From the NCBI GenBank assembly GCA_021773195.1, contig JAJFKN010000013.1, forward strand, positions 1 through 41,241: a stretch of DNA of 41,241 nucleotides, read 5' to 3'. Numbering within the stretch: the stretch's first letter is position 1; each line of letters begins with the position of its first letter. The stretch comes from Gammaproteobacteria bacterium. Lineage in GTDB: Bacteria; Pseudomonadota; Gammaproteobacteria; JAKBBU01. Under the pieces are notes generated by a model, which was not told where the DNA came from, ran no database searches, and worked only from the letters and a program-made list of their open reading frames with translations. Below, one piece after another: positions 1 to 8,260 of the stretch. The translations under genes were made by a program, and so were the position numbers.

Positions 1-444
1 AGTGAAGACATCGGCAATGCTGATCCACGCGCCATGACCTTAGCTTTAAATGCTTGGGAAACCCAGCAACGTTTAGGCAGCCCCGAAGGGGAGTTGGCTA
101 TTGCTCAAGCCGTGGTATTTTTAGCCTGTGCTGCAAAAAGCAATGCGGTGTATACTGCCTTTAATGAAGCCATGCAAGATGCAAAAAACCAGGGTTCTTT
201 ACCCGTCCCGGCGCATATTTGTAATGCGCCAACACAACTCATGAAAAACTTAGGTCATGGTAAAGATTATCGTTATGCTCATGATGAAGCCCATGGTTAT
301 GCCGCTGGGGAAAATTATTTCCCTGATGGTATGCCACAAAAAACCTATTATCATCCCGTTGAGCGAGGTTTAGAAAAACAAATTGCTGAAAAACTACGAA
401 CCCTTCACGCCATGGATAAACAAGCAAAGGAGAAAGCCCAATGA
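1..444 (+). CDS. rarA: RarA/MgsA replication-associated recombination ATPase, C-terminal part (5' end outside window)
   Basis: Only the last 147 codons are visible. The frame is open from base 1 and begins SEDIGNADPRAM, the conserved block after the AAA+ core of RarA (MgsA), a clamp-loader-related ATPase that acts at stalled replication forks. The rest matches the C-terminal tetramerisation region: ELAIAQAVVFLACAAKSNAVY, then a PVPAHICNAPTQLMK stretch and the HDEAHGYAAGENYFPDGM block. An internal ATG at position 34 is not a real start, because the family sequence runs through it. The stop codon overlaps the crcB start by four bases (ATGA), so the two are probably translationally coupled. The rarA–crcB–serS neighbourhood is a normal gammaproteobacterial arrangement. 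Confidence 0.95.
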   Translation, partial: SEDIGNADPRAMTLALNAWETQQRLGSPEGELAIAQAVVFLACAAKSNAVYTAFNEAMQDAKNQGSLPVPAHICNAPTQLMKNLGHGKDYRYAHDEAHGYAAGENYFPDGMPQKTYYHPVERGLEKQIAEKLRTLHAMDKQAKEKAQ

Positions 445-812
445 AGTTATTGCTCATGATAGCTTTAGGTGGTGCTTTGGGCGCCGTCAGTCGTTATGGC
501 GTATCCAATGGGGTGCATTATTTTTTAGGCCGTGGTTTTCCCTATGGTACTTTATTAGTGAATGTATCCGGTTCCTTGCTCATGGGTTATTTTTCCGTGC
601 TATTGCTGCAACGCTTAAGCGACGGCAGTGCATTGAGAGCGCTAATTTTGGTGGGATTATTGGGTGCCTTCACCACATTTTCAACCTTTTCATTGGAAAC
701 ATTACAATTGTTAGAACAGGGTAATGTCATTAAAGCTTTATTGAATGTCTTTTTCAGTGTGGGATTATGTTTAATGGCAGTTTATATGGGCATGATATTA
801 GGACGGCAATGA
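441..812 (+). CDS. crcB: Fluoride-specific ion channel CrcB/Fluc
   Basis: This is a 123-residue protein with four hydrophobic helices, the normal size for a dual-topology Fluc channel that lets fluoride leave the cytoplasm. Family signatures are visible: GGALGAVSRY at the N terminus, the NVSGSLLMG helix with its conserved Asn and Gly (about residues 34–42), and the GAFTTFSTFSLE motif (about residues 74–85), whose Phe and Thr side chains line the pore. The start overlaps the rarA stop, and the stop overlaps the start of the next gene, giving a compact rarA–crcB–DUF190 unit. The promoter and any fluoride riboswitch would lie upstream of rarA, outside the window, and I see none within it. Confidence 0.96.
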   Translation: MKLLLMIALGGALGAVSRYGVSNGVHYFLGRGFPYGTLLVNVSGSLLMGYFSVLLLQRLSDGSALRALILVGLLGAFTTFSTFSLETLQLLEQGNVIKALLNVFFSVGLCLMAVYMGMILGRQ

Positions 813-1120
813 TGGAATTAAAAAATGTAACCATGGTACGGGTTTTCCTTACTGAAGGAGATCACTTACAAAAGAAAATATTGGATTATCTGCATGATGA
901 AATCCAGGTAAAGGGCGTGACCATTTTTCGTGGGATCAGTGGCTATGGCGCATCAGGCCATTTGCATACTTCTAGCCTTGTGGATTTATCCTTGGATTTA
1001 CCCATTGTCATTGAGTTTTTCGACGAGCCTGATAAGATTGAGAAAGCATTACCCTTTCTGCATGAGAAATTGGATGCTGGGCATTTTACCTGTTGGTCTG
1101 CTCAGACGAACCTAGGTTAA
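812..1120 (+). CDS. DUF190 family PII-like protein, partner of CrcB
   Basis: The protein has about 102 residues. DUF190 proteins have a ferredoxin-like fold related to PII signalling proteins and are often encoded next to crcB. Visible signatures are the first strand with VRVFLTEGDH, the KGVTIFRGISGYGASGHLHT block, and LDLPIVIEFFDEPDKIEKALPFL towards the end. ATG codons at 809 and 812 both overlap the crcB stop, and either is plausible; a start further upstream at 767 would lie inside crcB and adds residues the family lacks. Its role is unproven. By analogy with PII it could sense a small molecule and modulate the channel, but that is inference. Confidence 0.88.
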   Translation: MELKNVTMVRVFLTEGDHLQKKILDYLHDEIQVKGVTIFRGISGYGASGHLHTSSLVDLSLDLPIVIEFFDEPDKIEKALPFLHEKLDAGHFTCWSAQTNLG

Positions 1121-1126
1121 AATTAA

Positions 1127-2434
<1,308 letters not shown>

Positions 2435-2437
2435 ATC

Positions 2438-3376
2438 ATGAAAGCCTTAGAAATAAATCAATTAGCCAAAACCTACCATAATGGCGTCACCGCCTTAAAA
2501 GGCATTAGTTTTGATGTGGAAGCGGGGGATTTCTTCGCTCTATTGGGTCCCAATGGTGCAGGCAAGACCACAACGATTGGTATCATCACGTCTCTTGTGA
2601 ATAAGAGTGGCGGTTCCGTTAAAGTGTTTGGCCATGACATTGATAGTGAATTATCAGCGGCAAAGGCTGAGATCGGTTTGGTACCGCAAGAATTTAACTT
2701 TGGTGTGTTTGAAAAAATCATTCACATTGTGGTAAACCAAGCGGGTTATTATGGAATCCCGCGTAAATTGGCCTATCAACGGGCGGAAATATATTTAAAA
2801 AAACTCGGCCTGTGGGAAAAACGCGATCAAGCTGCGCGCAATCTTTCCGGTGGCATGAAGCGCCGCTTAATGATTGCAAGAGCCTTGGTGCATAAGCCTC
2901 GTTTACTTATATTGGATGAACCTACAGCTGGTGTAGACATCGAATTACGTCGTTCCATGTGGGATTTTCTGAAGGAAATTAACGAGCGCGGAACTACAGT
3001 GATTTTGACCACCCATTATTTAGAAGAAGCGGAAAACCTCTGTCGCAATATTGCCATTATCGACCACGGTGAAATCGTCGAAAATACCCGTATGCGTACA
3101 TTGCTGGATAAGCTCACCATGGAAACCTTTGTTTTATATTTAGAAGAAGCCATGATGGAGCCACCCCAATTAGACGGATTTACCTGCCGCTTAGCCGATG
3201 AGTACACTCTGGAAGTGGACATTATCAAGGGCCAGCGGGTGAACGACCTTTTCCAACAATTATCTAAGTTAGATATTAAAGCCACCAGTATGCGTAATAA
3301 AGCCAATCGCTTGGAAGAGTTGTTTATTAAAATGGTTTACGGTAAAAACAATGAAGAACAGCAGGTGTCCTCATGA
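2438..3376 (+). CDS. ABC transporter ATP-binding subunit (YadG-like, ABC-2 exporter)
   Basis: The protein has 312 residues with one complete ABC ATPase domain: Walker A GPNGAGKTTT (about residues 37–46), Q-loop around VPQEF, signature LSGGMKRRLMIARAL (about 135–149) and Walker B LLILDEPTAGVD (about 155–166), followed by TTHYLEEAE with the switch histidine. The C-terminal 90 residues are an accessory domain common in exporters of this type. The gene starts 3 bp after serS and overlaps the permease start by four bases, so it forms a two-gene exporter with it. The pair resembles YadG/YadH of Escherichia coli, whose substrate is not firmly known, so I assign none. Confidence 0.95.
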   Translation: MKALEINQLAKTYHNGVTALKGISFDVEAGDFFALLGPNGAGKTTTIGIITSLVNKSGGSVKVFGHDIDSELSAAKAEIGLVPQEFNFGVFEKIIHIVVNQAGYYGIPRKLAYQRAEIYLKKLGLWEKRDQAARNLSGGMKRRLMIARALVHKPRLLILDEPTAGVDIELRRSMWDFLKEINERGTTVILTTHYLEEAENLCRNIAIIDHGEIVENTRMRTLLDKLTMETFVLYLEEAMMEPPQLDGFTCRLADEYTLEVDIIKGQRVNDLFQQLSKLDIKATSMRNKANRLEELFIKMVYGKNNEEQQVSS

Positions 3377-4149
3377 ATAGAATGAAAGAAAACTATATCG
3401 CTTTTCAAACCATATTAATTAAAGAGGTTACGCGCTTTATCCGTATCTGGTCGCAAACCATCGTGCCGCCAGCCATTACCATGACGCTGTATTTTGTCAT
3501 CTTCGGCGGTTTGATTGGTAAGCGGGTAGGGCAAATGGGTGGTTTCGATTACATGCAGTATATCGCCCCTGGTTTGATCATGATGTCCGTGATCACCAGC
3601 TCTTATGCCAATGTGGTGTCGTCCTTTTTCAGTTCCAAATTCCAACGCAGTATTGAAGAACTTTTAGTGTCACCCACGCCCAGTGCCATTGTATTACTAG
3701 GCTTTACCTTAGGCGGCGTAGTACGTGGCTTATTGGTGGGGTTGATGGTGACTGTGGTAGCTTTATTCTTTACCCACCTCACCATTCATCATGTGCTGAT
3801 CATGTTAAGCGTGGTATTTTTAAGTGCCTTCTTATTCAGTTTAGCGGGATTAATTAATGGCATCTTCGCCAAGAAATTCGATGACGTGAATATCATTCCC
3901 GTATTCGTGCTGACGCCCTTAACTTATCTCGGCGGTGTATTCTATTCCATCAGTTTACTACCCAGCTTTTGGGAACATGCTTCACGTTTGAACCCCATCC
4001 TCTATATGGTGAGCGGTTTTCGCTATGGCATGTTGGGTGTCAGTGACATCAACGTGGTTCATGCCATACTGGTTTTATTGTTATTTATCGTACTGTTATT
4101 TGGCTGGGCCATGTGGTTGCTGGAGAAAGGCGTGGGCATACGTACGTAA
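3373..4149 (+). CDS. ABC-2 type transporter permease (YadH-like)
   Basis: This 258-residue inner-membrane protein has about six hydrophobic helices, the normal size for an ABC-2 permease. An N-terminal amphipathic stretch (KEVTRFIRIWSQTIVPPAIT) leads into helix 1, and the conserved C-terminal part includes PVFVLTPLTYLGGVFYSISLL followed by LNPILYMVSGFRYGM, typical of the NodJ/YadH branch. The start overlaps the ATPase stop by four bases (ATGA), which implies translational coupling and a shared complex. It ends the housekeeping block; the next 140 bp hold no gene and no convincing terminator. Confidence 0.94.
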   Translation: MNRMKENYIAFQTILIKEVTRFIRIWSQTIVPPAITMTLYFVIFGGLIGKRVGQMGGFDYMQYIAPGLIMMSVITSSYANVVSSFFSSKFQRSIEELLVSPTPSAIVLLGFTLGGVVRGLLVGLMVTVVALFFTHLTIHHVLIMLSVVFLSAFLFSLAGLINGIFAKKFDDVNIIPVFVLTPLTYLGGVFYSISLLPSFWEHASRLNPILYMVSGFRYGMLGVSDINVVHAILVLLLFIVLLFGWAMWLLEKGVGIRT

Positions 4150-4286
4150 AATTTGACCAATTCTATGGCTTATTTACACAGCCACAAGGTATATGCTAGA
4201 GTGCCCGTATTAAATATTGCCAGTTGTATCCCCAGGGCTGGCTATTAAGTAAACAATAATAGTAATAGGAAAAAGAGGTAAAAGAG

Positions 4287-4391
4287 ATGTTACGTTCAGG
4301 AAGTAGTGACGGTGGCTCCAAGAGCCCATAAGGTGCTGTAGACAACAATAGTCAATATCAACAATCTTATGAGCTTGCAAGCTCATCATGT
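4287..4391 (+). other. In-frame 5' leader with a premature TAA upstream of the 4392 membrane-protein gene
   Basis: A purine-rich ribosome-binding site (AAAAGAGGTAAAAGAG) precedes an ATG at 4287. This opens a frame reading MLRSGSSDGGSKSP and then meets TAA at 4329–4331. The same frame is open again straight after the stop and continues into the membrane protein annotated at 4392. The ATG at 4392 has no recognisable ribosome-binding site. The simplest reading is that 4287 was the original start and the gene carries a nonsense mutation. Reinitiation, or a sequencing error, would also fit. A perfect 14-bp palindrome, GAGCTTGCAAGCTC, lies at 4371–4384 within this stretch. Confidence 0.55.
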
Positions 4392-5291
4392 ATGCCTTGG
4401 ATGCCGGACATTCTCACCAACAATGCTGCGCGTATCGCAGCAGCTATTGGTCTTTTTGTGCTAAATTACATTCTCAATATGATATTCATATTCATTGCAA
4501 TACCCTCTGCGTTTAATAATCAAATGTCAGCCACCTATATTCACCACGTGCCAAACAGTGGCACGTCAGGCACACATACCATTTCAGTTGAGCCCTTTAC
4601 TAGCGGTGAATTCAGTTCTTTAGACTGTAGCGGTTCCCCCGTTCTCCCTTGCTCTACAGTCAACGACATTGGCAAGCATGTGCCTTCAGCTATTCAATAC
4701 TGGCAAATGAGTCATACCCTGAACCCATGGAGTGTTTATGCGCCACTGCTTATTTCTCTTACTTACGCTGCTTCGGTAGTGTTTTTATCCTTTCCGCTGT
4801 TAAGGAGTCGGGCTCGTGTTATGGCCGATGGGGTAAATGGTTCTACTGGTCTTCATTTGTTCTTTACAGCGACAATTGTGACTGAAGCGTTATTGCTATC
4901 ATCGGTTATTTATAATGCCATGCAGGTGCAATCCGTTATGGATGCTTTCTTCTGTGCGCGGCAGCTTTGTGGGTTATCGCCAGATGTTGCTTACGAGACC
5001 AATTGGTTTCTTTCCTTTGGGTTGTACTTTGTTCTTATGGATATGATGGTCTTTATGGCACTTGGTGCGCTTGGGCCCTTTATGAATTATGCTTTAGTGA
5101 ATCGTTCACTGAGTGAGTCCCAGAGGAAAGCGATAGCAGATACTGCGGAAAGTGAGGCTTGTTGTGTAGCAGGCACCGTACCAAGTTTTATAAGACTAAG
5201 TGCCTTTGGTGGATGTGCCAGTGCTCCTGATGAGTTAGAAGCAGCGGTTGAAGCGGCGGACGATAAAAAGTCTAGGTATCTACAGTTATAG
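4392..5291 (+). CDS. Four-helix membrane protein of the local CxRxxCGL family, no U-box (possibly interrupted)
   Basis: The protein has 299 residues from the ATG at 4392; I recognise no named family. Four hydrophobic segments lie at about residues 10–37, 113–137, 151–177 and 207–232. A loop between the first two holds paired cysteines (SSLDCSGSPVLPCS). Between helices 3 and 4 is MDAFFCARQLCGLSPD (about 183–198), which matches the same position in the proteins at 8261 and 10029, so the three are paralogues. Unlike those two, the C-terminal tail is short and shows no U-box. The start is uncertain because of the in-frame stop just upstream, so this may be a pseudogene or a shortened protein. It faces no operon partner; nitronate monooxygenase follows after 87 bp. 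Confidence 0.6.
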   Translation: MPWMPDILTNNAARIAAAIGLFVLNYILNMIFIFIAIPSAFNNQMSATYIHHVPNSGTSGTHTISVEPFTSGEFSSLDCSGSPVLPCSTVNDIGKHVPSAIQYWQMSHTLNPWSVYAPLLISLTYAASVVFLSFPLLRSRARVMADGVNGSTGLHLFFTATIVTEALLLSSVIYNAMQVQSVMDAFFCARQLCGLSPDVAYETNWFLSFGLYFVLMDMMVFMALGALGPFMNYALVNRSLSESQRKAIADTAESEACCVAGTVPSFIRLSAFGGCASAPDELEAAVEAADDKKSRYLQL

Positions 5292-5378
5292 TTAACATTG
5301 CTAGGATTAATAGCCATAGGGTAACCTCATTGACCCATTGCTAATGGAATGCTAGCCTCATAGGACAAGGAGGTCCCT

Positions 5379-6407
5379 ATGGCGTCTTCATGCTTACAGC
5401 AATTGGGTATTCCGTTGCCCATCATTCAAGCGCCCATGGCGGGCGGTATTACGTCCCCTGAATTGGTGGCGACGGTGTGTAATGCCGGTGGCTTGGGCTC
5501 TCTGGGTGCGGCCTATATGACCCCTGATGCCATCAGCGATGCCATTAACCGCATTCGCGAGCTTACCTCGAAGCCCTTTTTAGTGAATTTATTTGCCCCG
5601 GAACCCTGCGTGTCTGTTCCACAGACGGCCATGTGTGAAATTTTACAAGCAGTCTGCCCTGACTTTGCCAGTGAAGTACATCCCGTAGAACCTCCTTATT
5701 GTCCTGACTTTGAAACGCAGCTGGAAGTGTTGCTGGATGAACGGGTGCCTTTAGTGAGTTTTACTTTTGGCATTCCGGCAAAACACCATTTACAAAACCT
5801 ACGAGAAAACGATTGCTTTTTAATAGGCACAGCCACCAGTTTGCAAGAAGCCCAAGCCATTTATGATGCGGGTTTTGATGCTGTAGTAGCACAAGGCATT
5901 GAAGCCGGTGGTCATCGTGGTACTTTCCCTGGCAGTGAGCAGGATGACGCATTGCCTTTAATGGATTTGGTAAAACAAATCCTCGCGCAAGTGGATTTAC
6001 CCTGTATGGCGGCCGGTGGCATTACACAGGCCCAGCAAGTGCAAGCATTATTAGACTTAGGTGTAACAGCTGCACAAGTGGGGACAGCATTCATTACCAC
6101 ACAGGAATCCGGCGCTAATGATACTTATAAACAAGCTTTATTGGCTCAAACTGACGATACTACTTGTTTGACTAAAGCCTTTTCTGGACGCCAAGCCCGC
6201 AGCGTTGAAAATACATTCATCCGCGCCATGGCGCCTCATAGAGATGCCATTTTACCTTTTCCTCTGCAAAACAAATTAACCCGTCCCATTCGCGCTAAAG
6301 CCGGGCAGCAGGGTAATGCAGAGTTTATGTCTTTATGGGCAGGACAACGGGTAGCGCAATGTACGGAACTGAGTGCCGAAGAGCTTGTTAAGCAATTGAG
6401 CGAGTAG
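5379..6407 (+). CDS. Nitronate monooxygenase (2-nitropropane dioxygenase family)
   Basis: This 342-residue FMN-dependent TIM-barrel enzyme oxidises toxic alkyl nitronates such as propionate-3-nitronate. Visible signatures are the N-terminal IIQAPMAGGITSPELVA (flavin phosphate side), NAGGLGSLGAAYM, then GIEAGGHRGTF with the likely catalytic histidine near residue 179, and the phosphate-binding PCMAAGGITQ…VGTAFITTQES in the C-terminal half. The start has a strong ribosome-binding site (AAGGAGG, 6 bases upstream). It is the only ordinary metabolic gene inside the accessory island. It stands alone, with 87 bp before it and 104 bp after it. Confidence 0.93.
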   Translation: MASSCLQQLGIPLPIIQAPMAGGITSPELVATVCNAGGLGSLGAAYMTPDAISDAINRIRELTSKPFLVNLFAPEPCVSVPQTAMCEILQAVCPDFASEVHPVEPPYCPDFETQLEVLLDERVPLVSFTFGIPAKHHLQNLRENDCFLIGTATSLQEAQAIYDAGFDAVVAQGIEAGGHRGTFPGSEQDDALPLMDLVKQILAQVDLPCMAAGGITQAQQVQALLDLGVTAAQVGTAFITTQESGANDTYKQALLAQTDDTTCLTKAFSGRQARSVENTFIRAMAPHRDAILPFPLQNKLTRPIRAKAGQQGNAEFMSLWAGQRVAQCTELSAEELVKQLSE

Positions 6408-6447
6408 AGATCTTTAGGAAAGCTATGGCTTCCCTAGCCATTGAACT

Positions 6448-6476
6448 TTGACCCTTTGTGCAGAATATGATAATAA
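6448..6476 (+). promoter_or_regulatory. Weak candidate promoter for the 6512 gene
   Basis: TTGACC at 6448–6453 is followed after 17 bases by TAATAA at 6471–6476. The overlapping TATGAT at 6466 is an alternative -10, with TTGAAC at 6441 as its -35 (19-base spacing). Both are imperfect, and the call rests on position in the 104-bp gap only. Confidence 0.25.
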
Positions 6477-6511
6477 TAAGCGATTAATAGAAATATAAGA
6501 GTGATAAGTAC

Positions 6512-8071
6512 ATGAATAGAAGATTTCCCCTTTATGAGGGATTTTATCTCATGGATGTGGCCTATGATGAAGCCCCCTATGGGGTCAATGGTGGCTTACC
6601 CTATCCAGCTCAAAGAGAGGTATGGTCATCAAGTTACGCTGCCACGTCACAGGCTGGACCAGGGACCCCTGGATATACCACGCTGCCTCCATGGCGGGGA
6701 CTCCCTCCGATATTTGTGCCTGGCGAAACGCACGTAGGACCTTCATCAGTATTTGGGTCTAATTTTCCCACGAGCGGCCGTGAGCAAAATCACGTGCAAA
6801 ATCTTGTATCTACTACACATAAAATTGCGCAGGCATTACCTTTTTTGCTTGATGACGATTGTTTGCTTTATTCCTTTGTTCAACCGTTAAAATCTAAAAC
6901 TGATAGCGGCCAGTTCAAAAAATTTCTAAGGGGTGAGGCCGTCCGGGGTGTTAGCCTGGCCCCCAATGATGTTATTCATCTCTTGGCAAAAATTCTTGTT
7001 CCGGAATTGTCTGATAGTTACTATCGCACTTTAGAAAAAACTTTTCCAGAGCAAGTTAGGCATTGTCTGCAATTGCTATTATGGGGAGGGGGCCTCTCTG
7101 CAGAATCTCATATTCGCTTCATTGAACGGTTGCTTACATTAAAGCATTACGCTCTCTTGGATGAGGTTTCAGTGAATTCAGCCTATTACCAAGATGAAAC
7201 TTCTGTTTGGCAAGCCTATGTTTCCGGTGATCTTAGGGACCATGTTCGTTGGGAGCGCATTACTCGCTTACTTCACTCACAACGGCAGTCAGTATTGCGT
7301 AACCTTATGGGCTTATCTGTTGGCGATCAGGACATTTTTCAGTGGTACATACAGTGTAGTCCCTTTGCAGCCTGTACTAATCTATTAAAGTCTAACCGAA
7401 GAGTTGTTTTAGACCATGCGCAAACTCTTATGACCAATGGGTGGCGTGACTATGTATTGCCAGCTCGGAGAGATGACGTTGAGTTTGGACGGGCTGTTAT
7501 GACCATACTAGGTTGTGGAAGCAAAAGACCGTTGCAACAGATACTGAGGGACTCACATAGGGATGCTCAGAATCTTCTTTCTGAATATTGGCTGCGAGAT
7601 CTCAATCCTGAAGATAGGATAGAATTTTTGCGTTTGGTATTAGCAACAAAAATACCAGAAGCTGTAAATCAGCTGGATACATTCCACATCGATGACAAAG
7701 TTTCGTGGTTTTGGTACCTTGCCACCGATGATAAGCCTCTATTGTGTGAGCGCCTATGCCATATATTATTTGCCAAGTCAGAATTTTTGGTCAGGCATGT
7801 TAGTCAACTAGTGTTCCAAGGCCTGCCCATTTGGCATTGGTTATATGCCTATGCCCAATGTCAGGGGAACGAACAGTGGAGTAAGATAAAATGTCCCCTG
7901 GAAAGATTCGGTCTTGCACCACCCGTGGTGCAGTCTCCTTCTAATATAGCTGCCGCAAGTAGTTTATTTAGCGTAAGAACCGATGCTATTTTTGCTGTTG
8001 CACAAGTGGGCCTTCAGGGTGATGAGCAGGGAATGAGTGGCCCTTTCGACTTTAATAGGTATGGTTATTAA
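6512..8071 (+). CDS. Unknown 519-residue protein, candidate secreted effector
   Basis: I do not recognise a family. The first 100 residues are rich in Pro, Gly and Tyr and look unstructured (for example YPAQREVWSS and TLPPWRGLPPIFVPG). From about residue 105 to 460 the sequence reads as packed amphipathic helices with many Leu and Trp, which could be a helical-repeat fold. The tail after residue 470 is again low in structure. There is no signal peptide or membrane helix, so it is cytoplasmic or exported by a specialised system. ATG at 6512 gives the longest product. ATG at 6551 (MDVAYDE) has a better-placed GAGG and is a real alternative. It lies between the membrane-protein paralogues on the same strand, which is the only hint of a shared role. 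Confidence 0.75.
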   Translation: MNRRFPLYEGFYLMDVAYDEAPYGVNGGLPYPAQREVWSSSYAATSQAGPGTPGYTTLPPWRGLPPIFVPGETHVGPSSVFGSNFPTSGREQNHVQNLVSTTHKIAQALPFLLDDDCLLYSFVQPLKSKTDSGQFKKFLRGEAVRGVSLAPNDVIHLLAKILVPELSDSYYRTLEKTFPEQVRHCLQLLLWGGGLSAESHIRFIERLLTLKHYALLDEVSVNSAYYQDETSVWQAYVSGDLRDHVRWERITRLLHSQRQSVLRNLMGLSVGDQDIFQWYIQCSPFAACTNLLKSNRRVVLDHAQTLMTNGWRDYVLPARRDDVEFGRAVMTILGCGSKRPLQQILRDSHRDAQNLLSEYWLRDLNPEDRIEFLRLVLATKIPEAVNQLDTFHIDDKVSWFWYLATDDKPLLCERLCHILFAKSEFLVRHVSQLVFQGLPIWHWLYAYAQCQGNEQWSKIKCPLERFGLAPPVVQSPSNIAAASSLFSVRTDAIFAVAQVGLQGDEQGMSGPFDFNRYGY

Positions 8072-8188
8072 TCTACGCTTTGATGGCTTGTTATGGGTTG
8101 ATGTGTTCAATTATAAATCAGCTCTGACGAGGCAATATAAGTTTCGATCAAGTGTTTCCTATAATTCTTACAAATGGCCAGGATTGCT

Positions 8189-8217
8189 TTGCACAACTGA
8201 TCACCAAATGTTAAAAT
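8189..8217 (+). promoter_or_regulatory. Candidate sigma-70-like promoter for the U-box genes
   Basis: TTGCAC at 8189–8194 and TAAAAT at 8212–8217 are separated by 17 bases, and the start codon at 8261 follows 43 bases later. The -10 matches five of six consensus bases, the -35 only three. A second TATAAT lies at 8160–8165 without a good -35. Confidence 0.4.
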
Positions 8218-8260
8218 TCTGCTCTAAAAAATAATTTTATTATAAAAAGATGGGGTTAAT

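Noticed and set aside
383..724. A 113-codon plus-strand frame overlapping rarA and crcB
   Set aside because: crcB in the neighbouring frame has every family signature; this frame has none.
4210..4250. A GCCAG/CTGGC stem-loop after the ABC permease gene considered as a terminator
   Set aside because: The stem is only five pairs, the loop is large and no T-tract follows.
8037..8234. A 65-codon open frame between the 519-residue gene and the first U-box gene
   Set aside because: It starts inside the upstream gene, lacks a ribosome-binding site and would cover the likely promoter of the U-box genes.
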